Shown piece after piece: positions 11,611-22,576 of a stretch of 64,000 nt of DNA. This DNA is from Zeugodacus cucurbitae (lineage: Eukaryota > Arthropoda > Insecta > Diptera > Tephritidae), in assembly GCF_028554725.1 (NCBI RefSeq), contig NC_071671.1:5058501-5122500 (forward strand). The letters run 5' to 3'. The position numbers were made by a program, and so were the translations under genes. Position 1 is the first letter of the stretch. The number at the start of each line of letters is the position of its first letter. The notes under the pieces are model-generated. The model was given only the letters and a program-made list of their open reading frames with translations. It made no database searches and was not told the DNA's origin.

Positions 11611-13761
11611 TTTTATATATGGTTCAGGGTGGAGAGGAAAAGGACACTGGAGATCGATATTATACAAAGAAACATATATATAAGTCGAAGGTCTAAACAT
11701 GAGAATGAATATTTCCAGTCACTATAAGCCTATTCGAAGAGCAAATATTTTCTTCTGGGTCACTGAGCCGAAAGAGTCACAATACAGTTTAGGTATTAAC
11801 GATATAGGTCTCATGAACTTAAATTTATAACATAAAAAATCAGTTTTCGAGCACACCTACCAAGATGTGTATAACACATAGCTTCCTAGACTCATCATTA
11901 ATGTTAGAAATATTATTACAAAAAAAACTCTTAATAAACATAAAATAAAACACCAAAAAAAATCCAAGCTCACACCCTTCCTAACCCACAAAAGGACCTA
12001 TTGCCTGGTACACCAGAGCGCATAGATAATATGTATTGTTTTATTGCCATTAAGACATCATATAAATATAAAATTAATAGCAATATATTCATAATGTCAA
12101 CTGTCAACAGGAAACACCACAAAAACAAACACACACACACACACAAACGAACGACAGTTTGTGCAAAATTTATGACACAACAGTTGAACTACAGCAAAAT
12201 CGCACACAGGAGTCAGGCAAATGAAGCACTGCATGCGAACATAGTAAATAAATAGTAACAATAATAATAATAACAAAAACAACAATGGTACTGTGTATAG
12301 GCACGACATTTACAAGGTTAATAAGCAGTAAAAAGGACTAATAAAAAAAGCGAAGAAGGAATGATATGGACTCCAGTGGCATAAAAGTAGCTTGAAAAGC
12401 AGAAAAAACGCGAATAAAAAAGTTGGAAATTAACTCAAGTTTCGATGAGTTTATTACAAGTCATAAAATTATTTCATTGTTTTTCATAATGTCACATGTT
12501 CTGGTGTGTTTTATATATATAAATTTGTGTGTGTGTATATGATGGGGTGTAGCGGAAGAGCCCTGCACATATTTCACTTGTTTATTATTGTTGATTTCTG
12601 GCGCATTTTGCGACAGTTTAATATTATTGCCAGCAAGGATCGCATGTGTGTTTGCGTGCGTGTGTGTGAAAGGGAAGGGTCTGAGTGGGTGACATAATAA
12701 ATAGCTAATTTTTTTTGAGAAATTAATATGAATTTTCTTAGATTTGCCGCAATTTCACTAAATACGAGGTGAATTTGAATTCGATAAGGCGTGAATTAAG
12801 TTGCTTAATAAAGTATTTCAAAGAAAAATTTACTTTTATGCGATAAAAAACACGAAAACACCCACAATTTAGAGGTAGAAATCTTTTTGGAGACGCACAA
12901 CAAAATAAATAATATTTTCGTTAGCAAATCTACTACAATAACTAAACAAGATACATAATAATATTGCAGCATATCGCGCAATAAATAATACTTTTATGTC
13001 ATGCTAATATATTTTTTGCGCAAGCCAAGTGTTGAAAGCTACTTAATGTCACAACACAGACAACCATGAGCTAGGGAAGGAACAAGTGGGGCAAAGCGTG
13101 CACTATAGCACCGCATATACTCTAACGGTATTTCGGCAGGTTTACCATAATATGGAAATGCATACGCTTATGTCACGCGAGAAAGTATTTTCAACGACAA
13201 TTCGCTGACGTGTGATTACTCTAATCATAACACGATATCAACAAGAGCAAATGCCATGTATAAATATACACATTTTGGAACAAAAAAATATAAATTAACA
13301 AATAATTCAGTAAAAAAGAAAAAAAAGCGTTGAAAGATAAAATTATGCACACGCACGAGTGCTGAAAAAATAATAATGAGCAGAAATGATTGCAAACAAA
13401 TAATAATAATGATGTCAGACATGTGAGTGAACTAAAATATTTTGAAGGAAAATATGCGGGCAACAACAAATAGTTGACAAATATAAATTGTATAACTAAA
13501 ACCTATATTAAAGCAATGCAAAAATTTCAACGTTTCTAGAAGTAAATATTGATTTTGAGACTCGCCGTTTTTAGGTTAGTTTCAAAAGTTCAAATGGGTT
13601 AGATCATTAAATATCTGTCAAGTAACTGACCTCTGAATTTTCAGATTATTTTTTCTTTTGGTCAAAAGTTTAAGAAAAATTTGTCTAAACTATAAAAAGG
13701 CTGAACGAAGAGAAGAGACAGATAACGGAAGTATCTTCCTCAATAACATCAATTAAAATCG
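11611..13761. other. Gene-less interval with microsatellites
   Basis: It contains a short (CA)n at 12129-12145, AAT/AAC-rich runs at about 12255-12290, and GT-rich runs at about 12520-12540 and 12645-12670. The open frames over these (12001-12255 on +, 12097-12309 on -, 13221-13469 on -) are low-complexity and not credible genes. Confidence 0.45.
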
Positions 13762-14500
13762 AAACAAGAAAAAAAGTTAACTTCGGCTGTACCGAAGCTA
13801 ATATACCCTTCACAAGTGCATTTCTTTTAGTAACTATTGGTTTAAGCACATCTAAAGAAGTAAAAAATAAGAAAACATTTTACTAATTCTTTTTAGACGT
13901 GTTGTTTGCTTGAAACATTAAGGTTATATAGTTAACCGATCTGAACAATTTCTTCGGAGATTATATTATTACCTTAAGCAGTAATCCATGTCAAATTTCG
14001 TGAAGATACCACGTCAAATGCGAAAATTTTCCAGTCAAGCCATTGATTCCGATCGTTCGGTGTGTAAGGCAGCTATATGCTATAGTGAACCGATCTAAAC
14101 AATTTTTTCAGAGATTATATTATTTCTATGAACAATAACTCACACCAAATTTGGTGAAGATATGTAGTAAAATGCGGAAGTTTTCCATACAAGCCCTTGA
14201 TTCCGATCGTTCAGTTTGTATGGCAGCTATATGATATAGTGGTCCGATATAGGCAGTTCCGACAAATGAGCAGCTTCTTGAAGAGAAAATAACATCTGCA
14301 AAATTTCAAAACGATATCTTAAAAACTGACTAGTTCGTATATATACAGACAGACAGACAGATAGACAGACGGACATGGCTAAATCGACTCAGTTCAACAT
14401 ACTGATCATTTATATATATACTTTATAGGGCCTCCGACGCTTCCTTCTGGGTGTTACAAACTTCGTGACAAACTTAATATACCCTATTCAGGGTGCAAAA
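13762..14500 (+). mobile_element. Family B repeat (unclassified, ~0.74 kb)
   Basis: It begins with AACAAG, then a CTTCGG-CTGTA-CCGAAG hairpin (13781-13797) followed by CTAATATACCC. It ends with TTAATATACCC and a CCCTATTCAGGG palindrome near 14483-14492. Inside are two degenerate direct repeats of about 150 bp (from about 13932 and 14087), both containing GATTCCGATCGTTC and a GCAGCTATATG block, and an (ACAG)n tract at 14346-14372. There is no coding frame. The terminal hairpin plus TATAC layout is like that of family A, which suggests related elements. Confidence 0.75.
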
Positions 14501-16459
14501 AGGTTGGAAGAAGTTGATGATAATTCTTTTCAGAAATTTTCAATAATTGATTCTGTATTTTAAAGGAAGAATTGATAAAAGAAACTGCTTTATTGAGAAG
14601 AATTAATACTGCATCTCATAGTAGCTGTCAAAATCTTTTCCCATAACTTTGGTTAACAGAGATTGGACAGTGGTTTATCAATCCTCATCTGTATAGAGAA
14701 TATGAGAGAACCATAGGGTTGACGAACGATGTGTATCCAGATCACGTATATAAATAAGAGTGATCTATGAAAATCACTTCAGGGCTGGCTTCATGGTTTT
14801 TTTTTTATAATTTCAAGTTAACAGAGATTGGAAAGTGGTTTAACAGTTCTCATCTTTATATGGTTTCTTGGAGACGGTGAATATATGTGAGCATTTAGAT
14901 CTCGTATATAAATTCATAAACATCTTCAAAAAAGCAAGTCAGCAAAAGTTGGAATGATCATAAGTGATTTCTTACTAATTTTTGGTTATTTTATTTAATA
15001 TATTTGAAAAAATAATTCTTCAAAAACTCCGCTTTACTTGGAAATATCTTTTTGTTACTACCTTATAATACCCTCCCTCTTTCTTATAACATAAAAACCA
15101 AGTTGTTTCCTTCTTATATAGAATTTACTCCACTTTTCTTGCCGAACTTAGCAGAAGATATGTAGTAACCTAAGATTTGCTGACTCAACAGTTTACATTT
15201 CATGCCATAAATAAACTGTCTTCCAACCAAACCACTATCTGCTTCTGTGCTGTCTTATTTGTCTTTACTGCTCGAATTTTATTTCGCTTATGTGATTTCT
15301 CAGCATTTCGCGTGCACAAAGTTTTATTTTATGTTATGATTATTATTATTTGTTATTTTATTGTTTCATATATTGTTTGGTAAGTGTTTGTCTCATAAAC
15401 GTTTGGCTTTCGCTACACGCATTTGCTTTAGATGTATGTATGTATGATGGTATCCTATATTATAGCTGTAAATAAAATCAAATAGTACTATGTTCGCTTC
15501 ATTTTCAATAAACCTAATGCTGTGGAAAAACATTTTTATGCGCTGAGTTATATTGCCAGTAAGCGCTTTATAATACAGCAACTACACATACATTCATGCG
15601 TTGAAATTTATATAAAATGAGATTTTTCAGCAGCATAATGGTATATTGGTCTAGACAACAGCTCATTTATTAAAGTGCAGCACTTAACACGTGACCTCTT
15701 GGATTATTATTGATTTGATTGAAGACGGTGTTGGCTGATTTCTGCGAATATAGTGCTTAAATTGATTTTGAAACTAAAAATAAATAGTTTGTTCTGTTGT
15801 AGAAACGTTATTTAGCTTTTCAAAAGATAGTTTTTGAGCATCTTGCTGGAAATTAAGTGTTTCAGGGTTAACTTGTGGATCATTCTAGCTGTCAACTTTC
15901 TAAAGCAACGCTGTACTATTGACACTCGCAAAAGCTTCCAAAAAATCATATTAATCCTTCCGATATTCTTAAATCATTTCAAAAATTTTATGATTAATTA
16001 GCGCTGTATTTGGAAGCCACCTACAATCAACTCCATTATCTACAACACCTCCATTTCAAAGAATATTAATTTCATTTACGTAATAATGAAAAAAGCAAGA
16101 AAAATACAAAAACAAAGTAGATATTATGAGCAAGTATCCTTATCAATTTCCGCAGCTGCTAAGCACTTTTTAGGGCGAAAAGCTATTTCAAATTCAATTG
16201 GGCTTATCCCCTGCAATACCTGTGAAATTAATTAGAATTTGCTCATTAAGAGATCGGGAGCGATGTGGGTGAGTAATAATCAGAGGCGGAAGCATAAAGA
16301 AAGGGAATAATGAAGTGACAGTGGTATTACTTCATAGGAATATCAAGAATGTGTGAAGGATTAAGTAAGTGAAGCAAGTTGAATGGTCAAATAGAAATAA
16401 TATTTCATCAAATGAGCATTTCAGGCGAAACTAATTAAGGATTAATTTGTATAAAAGAC
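14501..16459. other. Gene-less interval with a degenerate two-copy repeat
   Basis: Two copies of a ~165-bp unit start near 14652 and 14817; both begin GTTAACAGAGATTGGA and have a CGTATATAAAT motif near the end. The rest is AT-rich with only composition-driven frames (15177-15383, 15393-15581). Confidence 0.5.
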
Positions 16460-17336
16460 AATAACGGACAAGGCGACTCACTATCGTACGACTTCTTTAA
16501 CCTGATGCTGGAGAAAATAATACGAGCTGCAGAGCTAAATAGAGAAGCTACAATTTTCTATAAGAGTGTACAGCTGCTGGCGTACGCCTCTGATATGGAT
16601 ATCATTGGAAACAACACCCGCACCGTTAGTTCTGCTTTTTCCAAACTGGATAAGGAAGCGAAGCGTGTGGGTCTGGTGGTGAACGAGGACAAGACGAAAT
16701 ATCTCCTGTCATCAAATAAACAGCAAGAGCATTCCCGTCTTGGTCATAACTTTCAAGTTGTTGATAATTTCATATACCCAGGCACCAGCATCAACACCAC
16801 AAATAATGTCAGCGTCGAAATCCAACGCAGAATCACTCTTGCCAATAGGTGCTACCACGGACTGAGTAGGCAATTGAAAAGTAAAGTCCTCTCTCGACGA
16901 ACAAAAACCAAACTCTACAAGTCCCTCATCATTCTCGTCTGTCTTTATGCTGCAGAAGCGTGGGCGATGTCAACATCAGATGAGACGACACTAGGAGTTT
17001 TGCGCAAGATTTATGGTCCCATAAACATTGGCAACAGCGAATACCGCAGAAGATGGAATGATGAGCTGTATGTGTTATTCGACGACATAGACATAGTCAA
17101 GCGAATAAAAAGACAGCGGCTACGCTGGCTAGGTCATGTTGTTCGAATGAACGAAAGTGCTTTAGCTGATGGAAGTCGTGGAAGAGGGAGACCTCCACTC
17201 CGATGGAAGGACCAGGTTCACTTGGTATAACCAATTGGCGCCAAACTGCCAAAAGGAGAGATGCGTGGCCCGCTGTTGTGGGCTCGGCTATAACCGCGTA
17301 AGCGCTGTATACGCCAGTCAAGAAGCAGAAGAAGAA
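16460..17336 (+). mobile_element. 5'-truncated non-LTR retrotransposon fragment (reverse transcriptase C-terminal half)
   Basis: Readable protein begins near 16466 (GQGDSLS, a conserved block before the catalytic box) and stays open to 17230. The catalytic box reads YASDMDIIG at about 16585; functional relatives have YADD, so the first catalytic aspartate is replaced by serine. Further on are a KTKYLLSS block, an FIYPGTSI block, LYAAEAW, and the characteristic RLRWLGHVVRM plus RGRGRPPLRWKDQV end. After 17225 the frame shifts, and homologous codons continue to about 17270. The 3' end is an AGAAGAAG run. The 5' half (endonuclease and early RT) is absent. A second fragment of the same type is at 32861-33126. 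The clade (RTE-like or other) is not resolved. It is a dead copy. Confidence 0.85.
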
Positions 17337-18689
17337 GTGCAATGAGATTGCTATTAGAAAGGAAATATTTCGAAATCTTCTAGTTTGTTTATAAAACAGG
17401 AAAGAATAGAGACTAAATTGTATGTATAAGCGGAAGATGAAGTGGTTGCAATGGTCCAGACGATGCAAGTCCATACTGTAATTTAAATTTAGAAGATGTT
17501 ATCGAATTAAGAATTTAAGAGAGAGGGGGAGCTCTTTTTTATGATAATTGCTTCCAAAACAGCATTACCATTACGTTATAACAGATGATATAAGGCTTAA
17601 AATATATTTTCTCAGACCCCAACAAACTTGGATTATTTATAATTTATTAATATCGAGTTATTTTTTATTTCAATACCTAAAAATATCTCCTCTCAACTAA
17701 TCGTCGATTGCAAACCACTTAACAGCACTTTAGAAGTCACTAAATGCACAAATAACTTTAATTGGCCACAACTCACGGTGTATGGTTTGACCTATGCACT
17801 AATACAAGTACCTGTCAGTTGTGGCAGCGAAATAAGCAGCATAACATAACGGCACCGCTGCATGAGGCATAGCGAAGTTAAGTGGCAACAAAACCGCAAA
17901 CGATGCCACCAGATTACATTTGCGCGCATAACTGTAATAAAAATACTCACATACATACATACATATATGTATATGTGTGTGTGCTCCGCTATGAGTGGGC
18001 ATGCGGCTAAATGCACAATCCATTAAGTATCATCTACACCGTTAAATTGTAATATTTTGTGGTCGCCCATGGGGTTGCTTGGTATGGGCAAACAAACTCT
18101 TGGTCGGAAATTTTCAAGTGATACGAGGCGTGTGTGTTGTTTTTGTTGGCATGTATGTTGCATGCGGTTTTTAATGACAAAATAAAGATGTTCTTATTGC
18201 ATGAAATGAACGTCGCACTCACTTCCACCACACGCGGCTGCGTGTAATATGCGTGTGTAGCTGCACTGGCATAAACTGTATTAATACGCATGTTTTCACA
18301 TATTCATGTAAATATGCAGTCGGTTTGTGCCGACAAACTTTGCCTACGAAATTTACAACTTTGAGGGCGTACAACAGCAACCGCACTGCTAATTAATGCT
18401 TAACCATAAGTTATGTATACGCCATGTGGACCCAATGCCGCCGCCATTGCCGGAGTAGTGCAGCAACAAGATTAACACGCATTGCAGTTGGTGTATTAAC
18501 AACAGAAGCGTTTAATTACAAGCCTTTAACTCTAGTATGCTAGATGCATGGTGTGTGTTGTTATTATTGTTGTTGTTGCATTAACTGTAACTGGATATAA
18601 CTGAAAAGTAACTGGAATGTTAAAGTGGTTATAAGTACTTTTCTTCCATTTGAAGATTGTAATTTTTTATTAATAAAAATTAAATATGG
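17337..18689. other. Gene-less interval with microsatellites
   Basis: It has an (ACAT)n/(ATGT)n microsatellite with GT repeats at about 17950-17983. Open frames on - (17792-18016, 17799-18023 and 18034-18291) overlap in different frames and have no recognisable features. Confidence 0.45.
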
Positions 18690-19212
18690 TGGCAACTTTT
18701 TCATATTTTTGCAATATTTTTTTTTCTTTTCACGTTAGAATATTTCTTTGATTTGCGACTAATAATTATAATAGCAAATTAAATTTATTATACAGTTTTT
18801 TTAGTCTAAAATTTAATAAATTTATTTAACAGTTGGCAACTCTTTTCACTTAAACCATTATTTCTGAATGCCAGGAAGTTTGGAAAAGTTTCTATTAACT
18901 ACCACACTATTGATTGCTATATTCAAATAAAGTTAAGCACTATTATTGTATTTTTTTGGAATGTTGGCAACCCTTTTTTAGTATTATTTCATTTTTATTG
19001 GAAATATTGTTTTTTTTATATTTTTGTTTTTATATAGAGTTTATGATGCCTAAGTGATGATATTTTGTGATTGAAATTATGTTGACAACCCTTTCAATGC
19101 CTACAATGAAAGCTATTTTAATTTGCAATCATTGTGGTACCATCATTGTAATACTTTAGGTTTTTTAATTAAATAATTATTGTTTTTCAATAATATTTTT
19201 AAAATGAAAATA

Positions 19213-20026
19213 CAGTGTAATCCGGTTATAATGGACTCCACGGGACCATGTCAAATTGTCCATTATAACCAAGTGTCCATCTAGTCAGAATATACAATTT
19301 TTAACTCAAAAAGTAAATTCAATGTGTTTTTTTATTAAAGCAATAAAGTTTATGAATAAAAATATTAATAAAAAATTATGAATAAAAATAAAATAAACCA
19401 TTTAAACAGTAATTCATCAACTTGAGGATGTGTCGCCACTCTTATTTTTTTTCTCTTGTCGTTGACTTTCCAATCATTTTTTTATTTTTTCCCGATTAAT
19501 CCATATGTTCGAAACAGTCTGTTTTTTAGGTTTTTGTTCAAGCAAATGTCAGCTTGGGAAGTTCCTCCTTCAATTTCGCATATTATTGTATATTTTTCAT
19601 GCAAAGTAAATGCTCGCTTTTTATTTTTTTCCGACATTTTTCTTAAAATTAACAACTCTCAATGAAAAGCCAACGAACGTCACTTTTAGCCCACCGCAGA
19701 AGTTGTTTGCCGTCTTTGAATTATTTCCAAAAAAAAAGTAACATTTTCTGCTGCAGAGACTGATTGTGTCTCTTGATCGGATTCGGGGAAATACAAAATT
19801 TTGCTTATTGCCAACTGATTGCCAACTTTGTTTTGGAATTTTATTTTGAAAGCTTCGATTATTATGGACAAAATCCGATTTTATTGTCTATTATAACCGG
19901 AGTCCATTATAACCGAGTCTATTTTAAGCGAGTTTTTTACATATGTTTGAACTGGGACTTGACAAAGAGGTACATAATAACAGAGTTTCCATCTTAAGCG
20001 AGTCCATTATAAATGGATTACACATT
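19213..20026 (-). mobile_element. Pogo-like DNA transposon relic with inverted ends
   Basis: The left end (19213) starts CAGTGTAATCC and contains TTATAATGGACTC. The right end (about 20026) is its imperfect inverse, with GAGTCCATTATAAATGG then ATTACAC. TA dinucleotides flank both ends, as expected for Tc1/mariner-pogo insertions. The right side has extra iterations of the GAGTCCATTATAA word. On the - strand a transposase remnant starts at 19637. Length is about 814 bp, far shorter than an autonomous pogo element, so it is a deletion derivative. Confidence 0.75.
19440..19637 (-). pseudogene. Pogo/Tigger-like transposase, N-terminal DNA-binding domain, broken
   Basis: From the ATG at 19637 (- strand) the peptide opens MSEKNKKRAFTLHEKYTII and continues with an EIEGGTSQADIC segment, which resembles the first helix-turn-helix of CENP-B/pogo transposases. 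A frameshift follows. In the next frame KQTVSNIWINREKIKK is readable, the end of that domain, and is followed by a stop codon. The second DNA-binding part and the whole DDE catalytic domain are missing. It is non-functional. Confidence 0.7.
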
Positions 20027-20690
20027 TAAATTAAATATTTTTTGTGTAAAGCTGGTAACCCCATGATAATGGGCTTTTAAGGCTTTTACAATTTTGGTTG
20101 TAAGAAATTTCCTACGATTTTTACAGTTTATTGCTCTTAACTGAATTATCTAAATAAATGTTCTTAATTTTTTAGTCAAGTGGCAACCCTAGAGCAATAT
20201 ATACATGTGGGATTATAAGTAGAGTTATAAGTTATAATTAAAGTCATAGCATAACAGATGGCAACCACCTGTTCGAATTTCGATATAATAGTTCGGATAG
20301 TGGATTATAACCGGCGGCCATCATAATTTCTAAGATTACTTACATATGTACATAGAATAGTGTCGAACACTCGCTTTTGCACCGCGTACGCGGGACCACA
20401 CAGTCTTTTTATAATTATAATGTAATACTTGAACTTTGCCCCTAGTTTTAAGCATTTGTGAAATAGATGAATAATAAAGTTTGGATTAATACGTCGGAGA
20501 ACGCGAAGTTTTATTAATCGAATCGCCAATGGGTTACCGAAAATCATAGAATCTTCTGCCCGATGGCAGATAATTCTACATACATATATCAACAACAAAT
20601 TCAAAAACAAATCTTGTCTTTTCTCTAAATATTGTAATTTAATATTCATAAAATGAGTTAAATTGTAAAATAATTGAAAAGGTGGCAACA

Positions 20691-21927
20691 CTAAAATACA
20701 CAAAAATCTAAAATACATTATTATATTATAAACAATGTATATTTCACACTTTGAACTTAATTTAGAAAAAAAATGTAATTATATAAAATTGAAAAAAAAA
20801 ATCAAAAAGTTCAGCTGCTCGTTCGTCTATCATCGTTCGTTATTGTTAGAATAGATTTCATTGTTGCATTTTGTTGTGTCCATTTATATTAATACTTTAC
20901 ATTGCATACCAACATTTCATACAAATGCGCTGTCAACTGATTCACCAAATGACCCATAAACATACAAATGCTAACCTCAACCTCAACATAATAGTATACT
21001 CACACACACCCACACCCGCTTCGGTCAAATGTCGCCACGCATTCGCGAGTGTGCACATTCCAGTTGCGCCCTTCAACACATCGCTTTGCATTTTGATAAA
21101 TGCCAAAATATTCACTTTACTTTATTTTCAAATTAAATATTACATTTTGACGGTTGTTGTGCACATTTGCTGATTTTCGGACGCTTGCCTCGCTTACACA
21201 ACGCACACACACATGTTAAACCTACATGGTTGGTTAGCCGGCGATAATTCGTGTTGACGTGCGCATTTGTGACGTTTGCATGTCAACAAGCAGGTCAAAC
21301 AGCCAAATAATAGTCAGTGAAGCGTGCCATTTCATTCACCCACACACCTCTTCAACTACCCCTCACAACAAAATGTGTACTACTACCGTTAATAATTCCC
21401 GCATTGTGTCTGGTTTTGTATTTTTCAGCCATTACTATGTTGTTTAACGAAAATGCCACCTTCATGATTAGCTAAATAAATGGATTCGTTATTATTTGAA
21501 TGTTTTCATGCACGCTTTTGCGCATTTGCGCCAAGTTGCCAAAAACAAACCAAAAGAAAAAACAGTTGAATTCATTTAATTCCTTTCATTTATTTAATAA
21601 GTGCGCGCGTTGTAGCATGCTTTTAGGCGGTTTATCATAAATATACGAAATAATGAATAACAAAAAATTTCACTTTGATATGCCGTTGAGTTGTAAAGTG
21701 GTGAAGTTGAAAAATGTTAGAAAAGCTGCCATTGTTGTTTATTTAGTGCTTTAAGTATATTGTTGTTGTTGTTTTTTTCACTTGTCAAGTGTAGCACAAA
21801 GTGGTTGGAGTTGCGGCTTAGTGATAGCATTCGAGTGGGTGTGTTCAGCGAGTGGTTTTCTTTTATAAAGTTTCTGTATATAGGGTGATCTATCTTGAAA
21901 ATGTAGAAAGGAGACCTAATTTTGTTG
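20691..21927. other. Gene-less interval
   Basis: AT-rich sequence with CA-rich runs near 21001-21020 and 21198-21213. Open frames at 20871-21173 and 21259-21447 have no recognisable motif. No RNA gene is seen. Confidence 0.45.
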
Positions 21928-22576
21928 TACGAGGGCTGCTATATATATTTCTGGCCTAGGCAACACTAAGTGTTGCCAGTTACAATCTGACATTTCCATT
22001 GGAATTTTTGACATTTTTTAGCATAACATCTCTCAGAATGTTTTGTCATTTAATCGTGAATTGTTTTATTTACAGGGAATTAAAAAATTCATCTCGGCCA
22101 AAAAATGGAAGTAACTCGTGAACATTTTCGTGCGATCATTTTTCACAACTTTCGACGTGGATTATCGCGACAAGAGTGCATCGATGAACTAAAATCTTTG
22201 CATGGCTATGAAGCACCATCCTATAGCACTGTGAAAAAATGGTACAACGAATTCAATCGTGGCCGACGCTCGCTCAAAGACGAATTCCGTGAAGGTCGTC
22301 CAAAAACAGCCGTTGTGCCAGAAAACATCGATGCCGTACGTGAACTGACATTGCATGAACACCTGGCCGTAAAAAAGGTTTGTTCTCGTTGGATCCCGCA
22401 CAATTTGACAATCGCTCAAAAAAAGGCTCAAAAAAGTGCTTCGAAAATTGGTTTGAGCACATGCAAGAGTGTATAAATCTTGATGGAGAATATTTTGAAA
22501 AACAATAAAACCATTTTTGTTGATAAATATTCTTATTTTCATTATTAGGCCAGAAATATATATAGCAGCCCTCGTA
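21928..22576 (+). mobile_element. Mariner deletion derivative with perfect inverted terminal repeats
   Basis: The ends at 21928-21958 and 22546-22576 are identical inverted repeats over 31 bp (beginning TACGAGGGCTGCTATATATA, including the TA target duplication). The element proper is 21930-22574, about 645 bp, half the ~1.3 kb of an intact mariner. It encodes the N-terminal DNA-binding part of a mariner transposase and the last ~24 codons, with the catalytic centre deleted. Perfect ends beside a gutted gene suggest that it could have been mobilised in trans in the recent past. Confidence 0.93.
22105..22508 (+). pseudogene. Mariner transposase, internally deleted
   Basis: The open frame 22105-22476 (123 codons) begins MEVTREHFRAIIFHNFRRG. 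It has the paired helix-turn-helix N-terminus, including ECIDEL and YSTVKKWYNEF blocks. After AVREL the sequence jumps in frame to LHEHLAVKKVCSRWIP, so about 25 codons appear to be lost. After LTIAQKKA a second, larger deletion removes the D,D34D catalytic domain and shifts frame. The C-terminal remnant, with NWFEHMQECINLDGEYFEK, is readable in another frame from 22434 to the TAA at 22506-22508. A 10-bp direct repeat GCTCAAAAAA flanks the junction region. Intact mariner transposases have about 345 residues. Confidence 0.9.

Larger units (their letters stand above)
18690..20690. repeat. Degenerate ~130-bp array marked by GGCAACCC, split by a pogo-like element
   Basis: GGCAACT or GGCAACCC-like words, usually followed by TTTT, recur at 18691, 18835, 18966 and 19084, and again after the inserted element at 20054, 20182, 20260 and 20682. 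Spacing is mostly 120-145 bp. Between the words are AT-rich tracts of similar design. The units are very diverged. The element at 19213-20026 appears to have landed inside the array. Confidence 0.5.

Noticed and set aside
17940..17990. Possible CRISPR-like short repeats
   Set aside because: They are simple ACAT/GT microsatellites without spacers, and the genome is eukaryotic. No CRISPR array occurs in the window.
20305..20718. 137-codon frame on the - strand
   Set aside because: It covers part of the degenerate GGCAACCC array, has no recognisable domain and is AT-driven.
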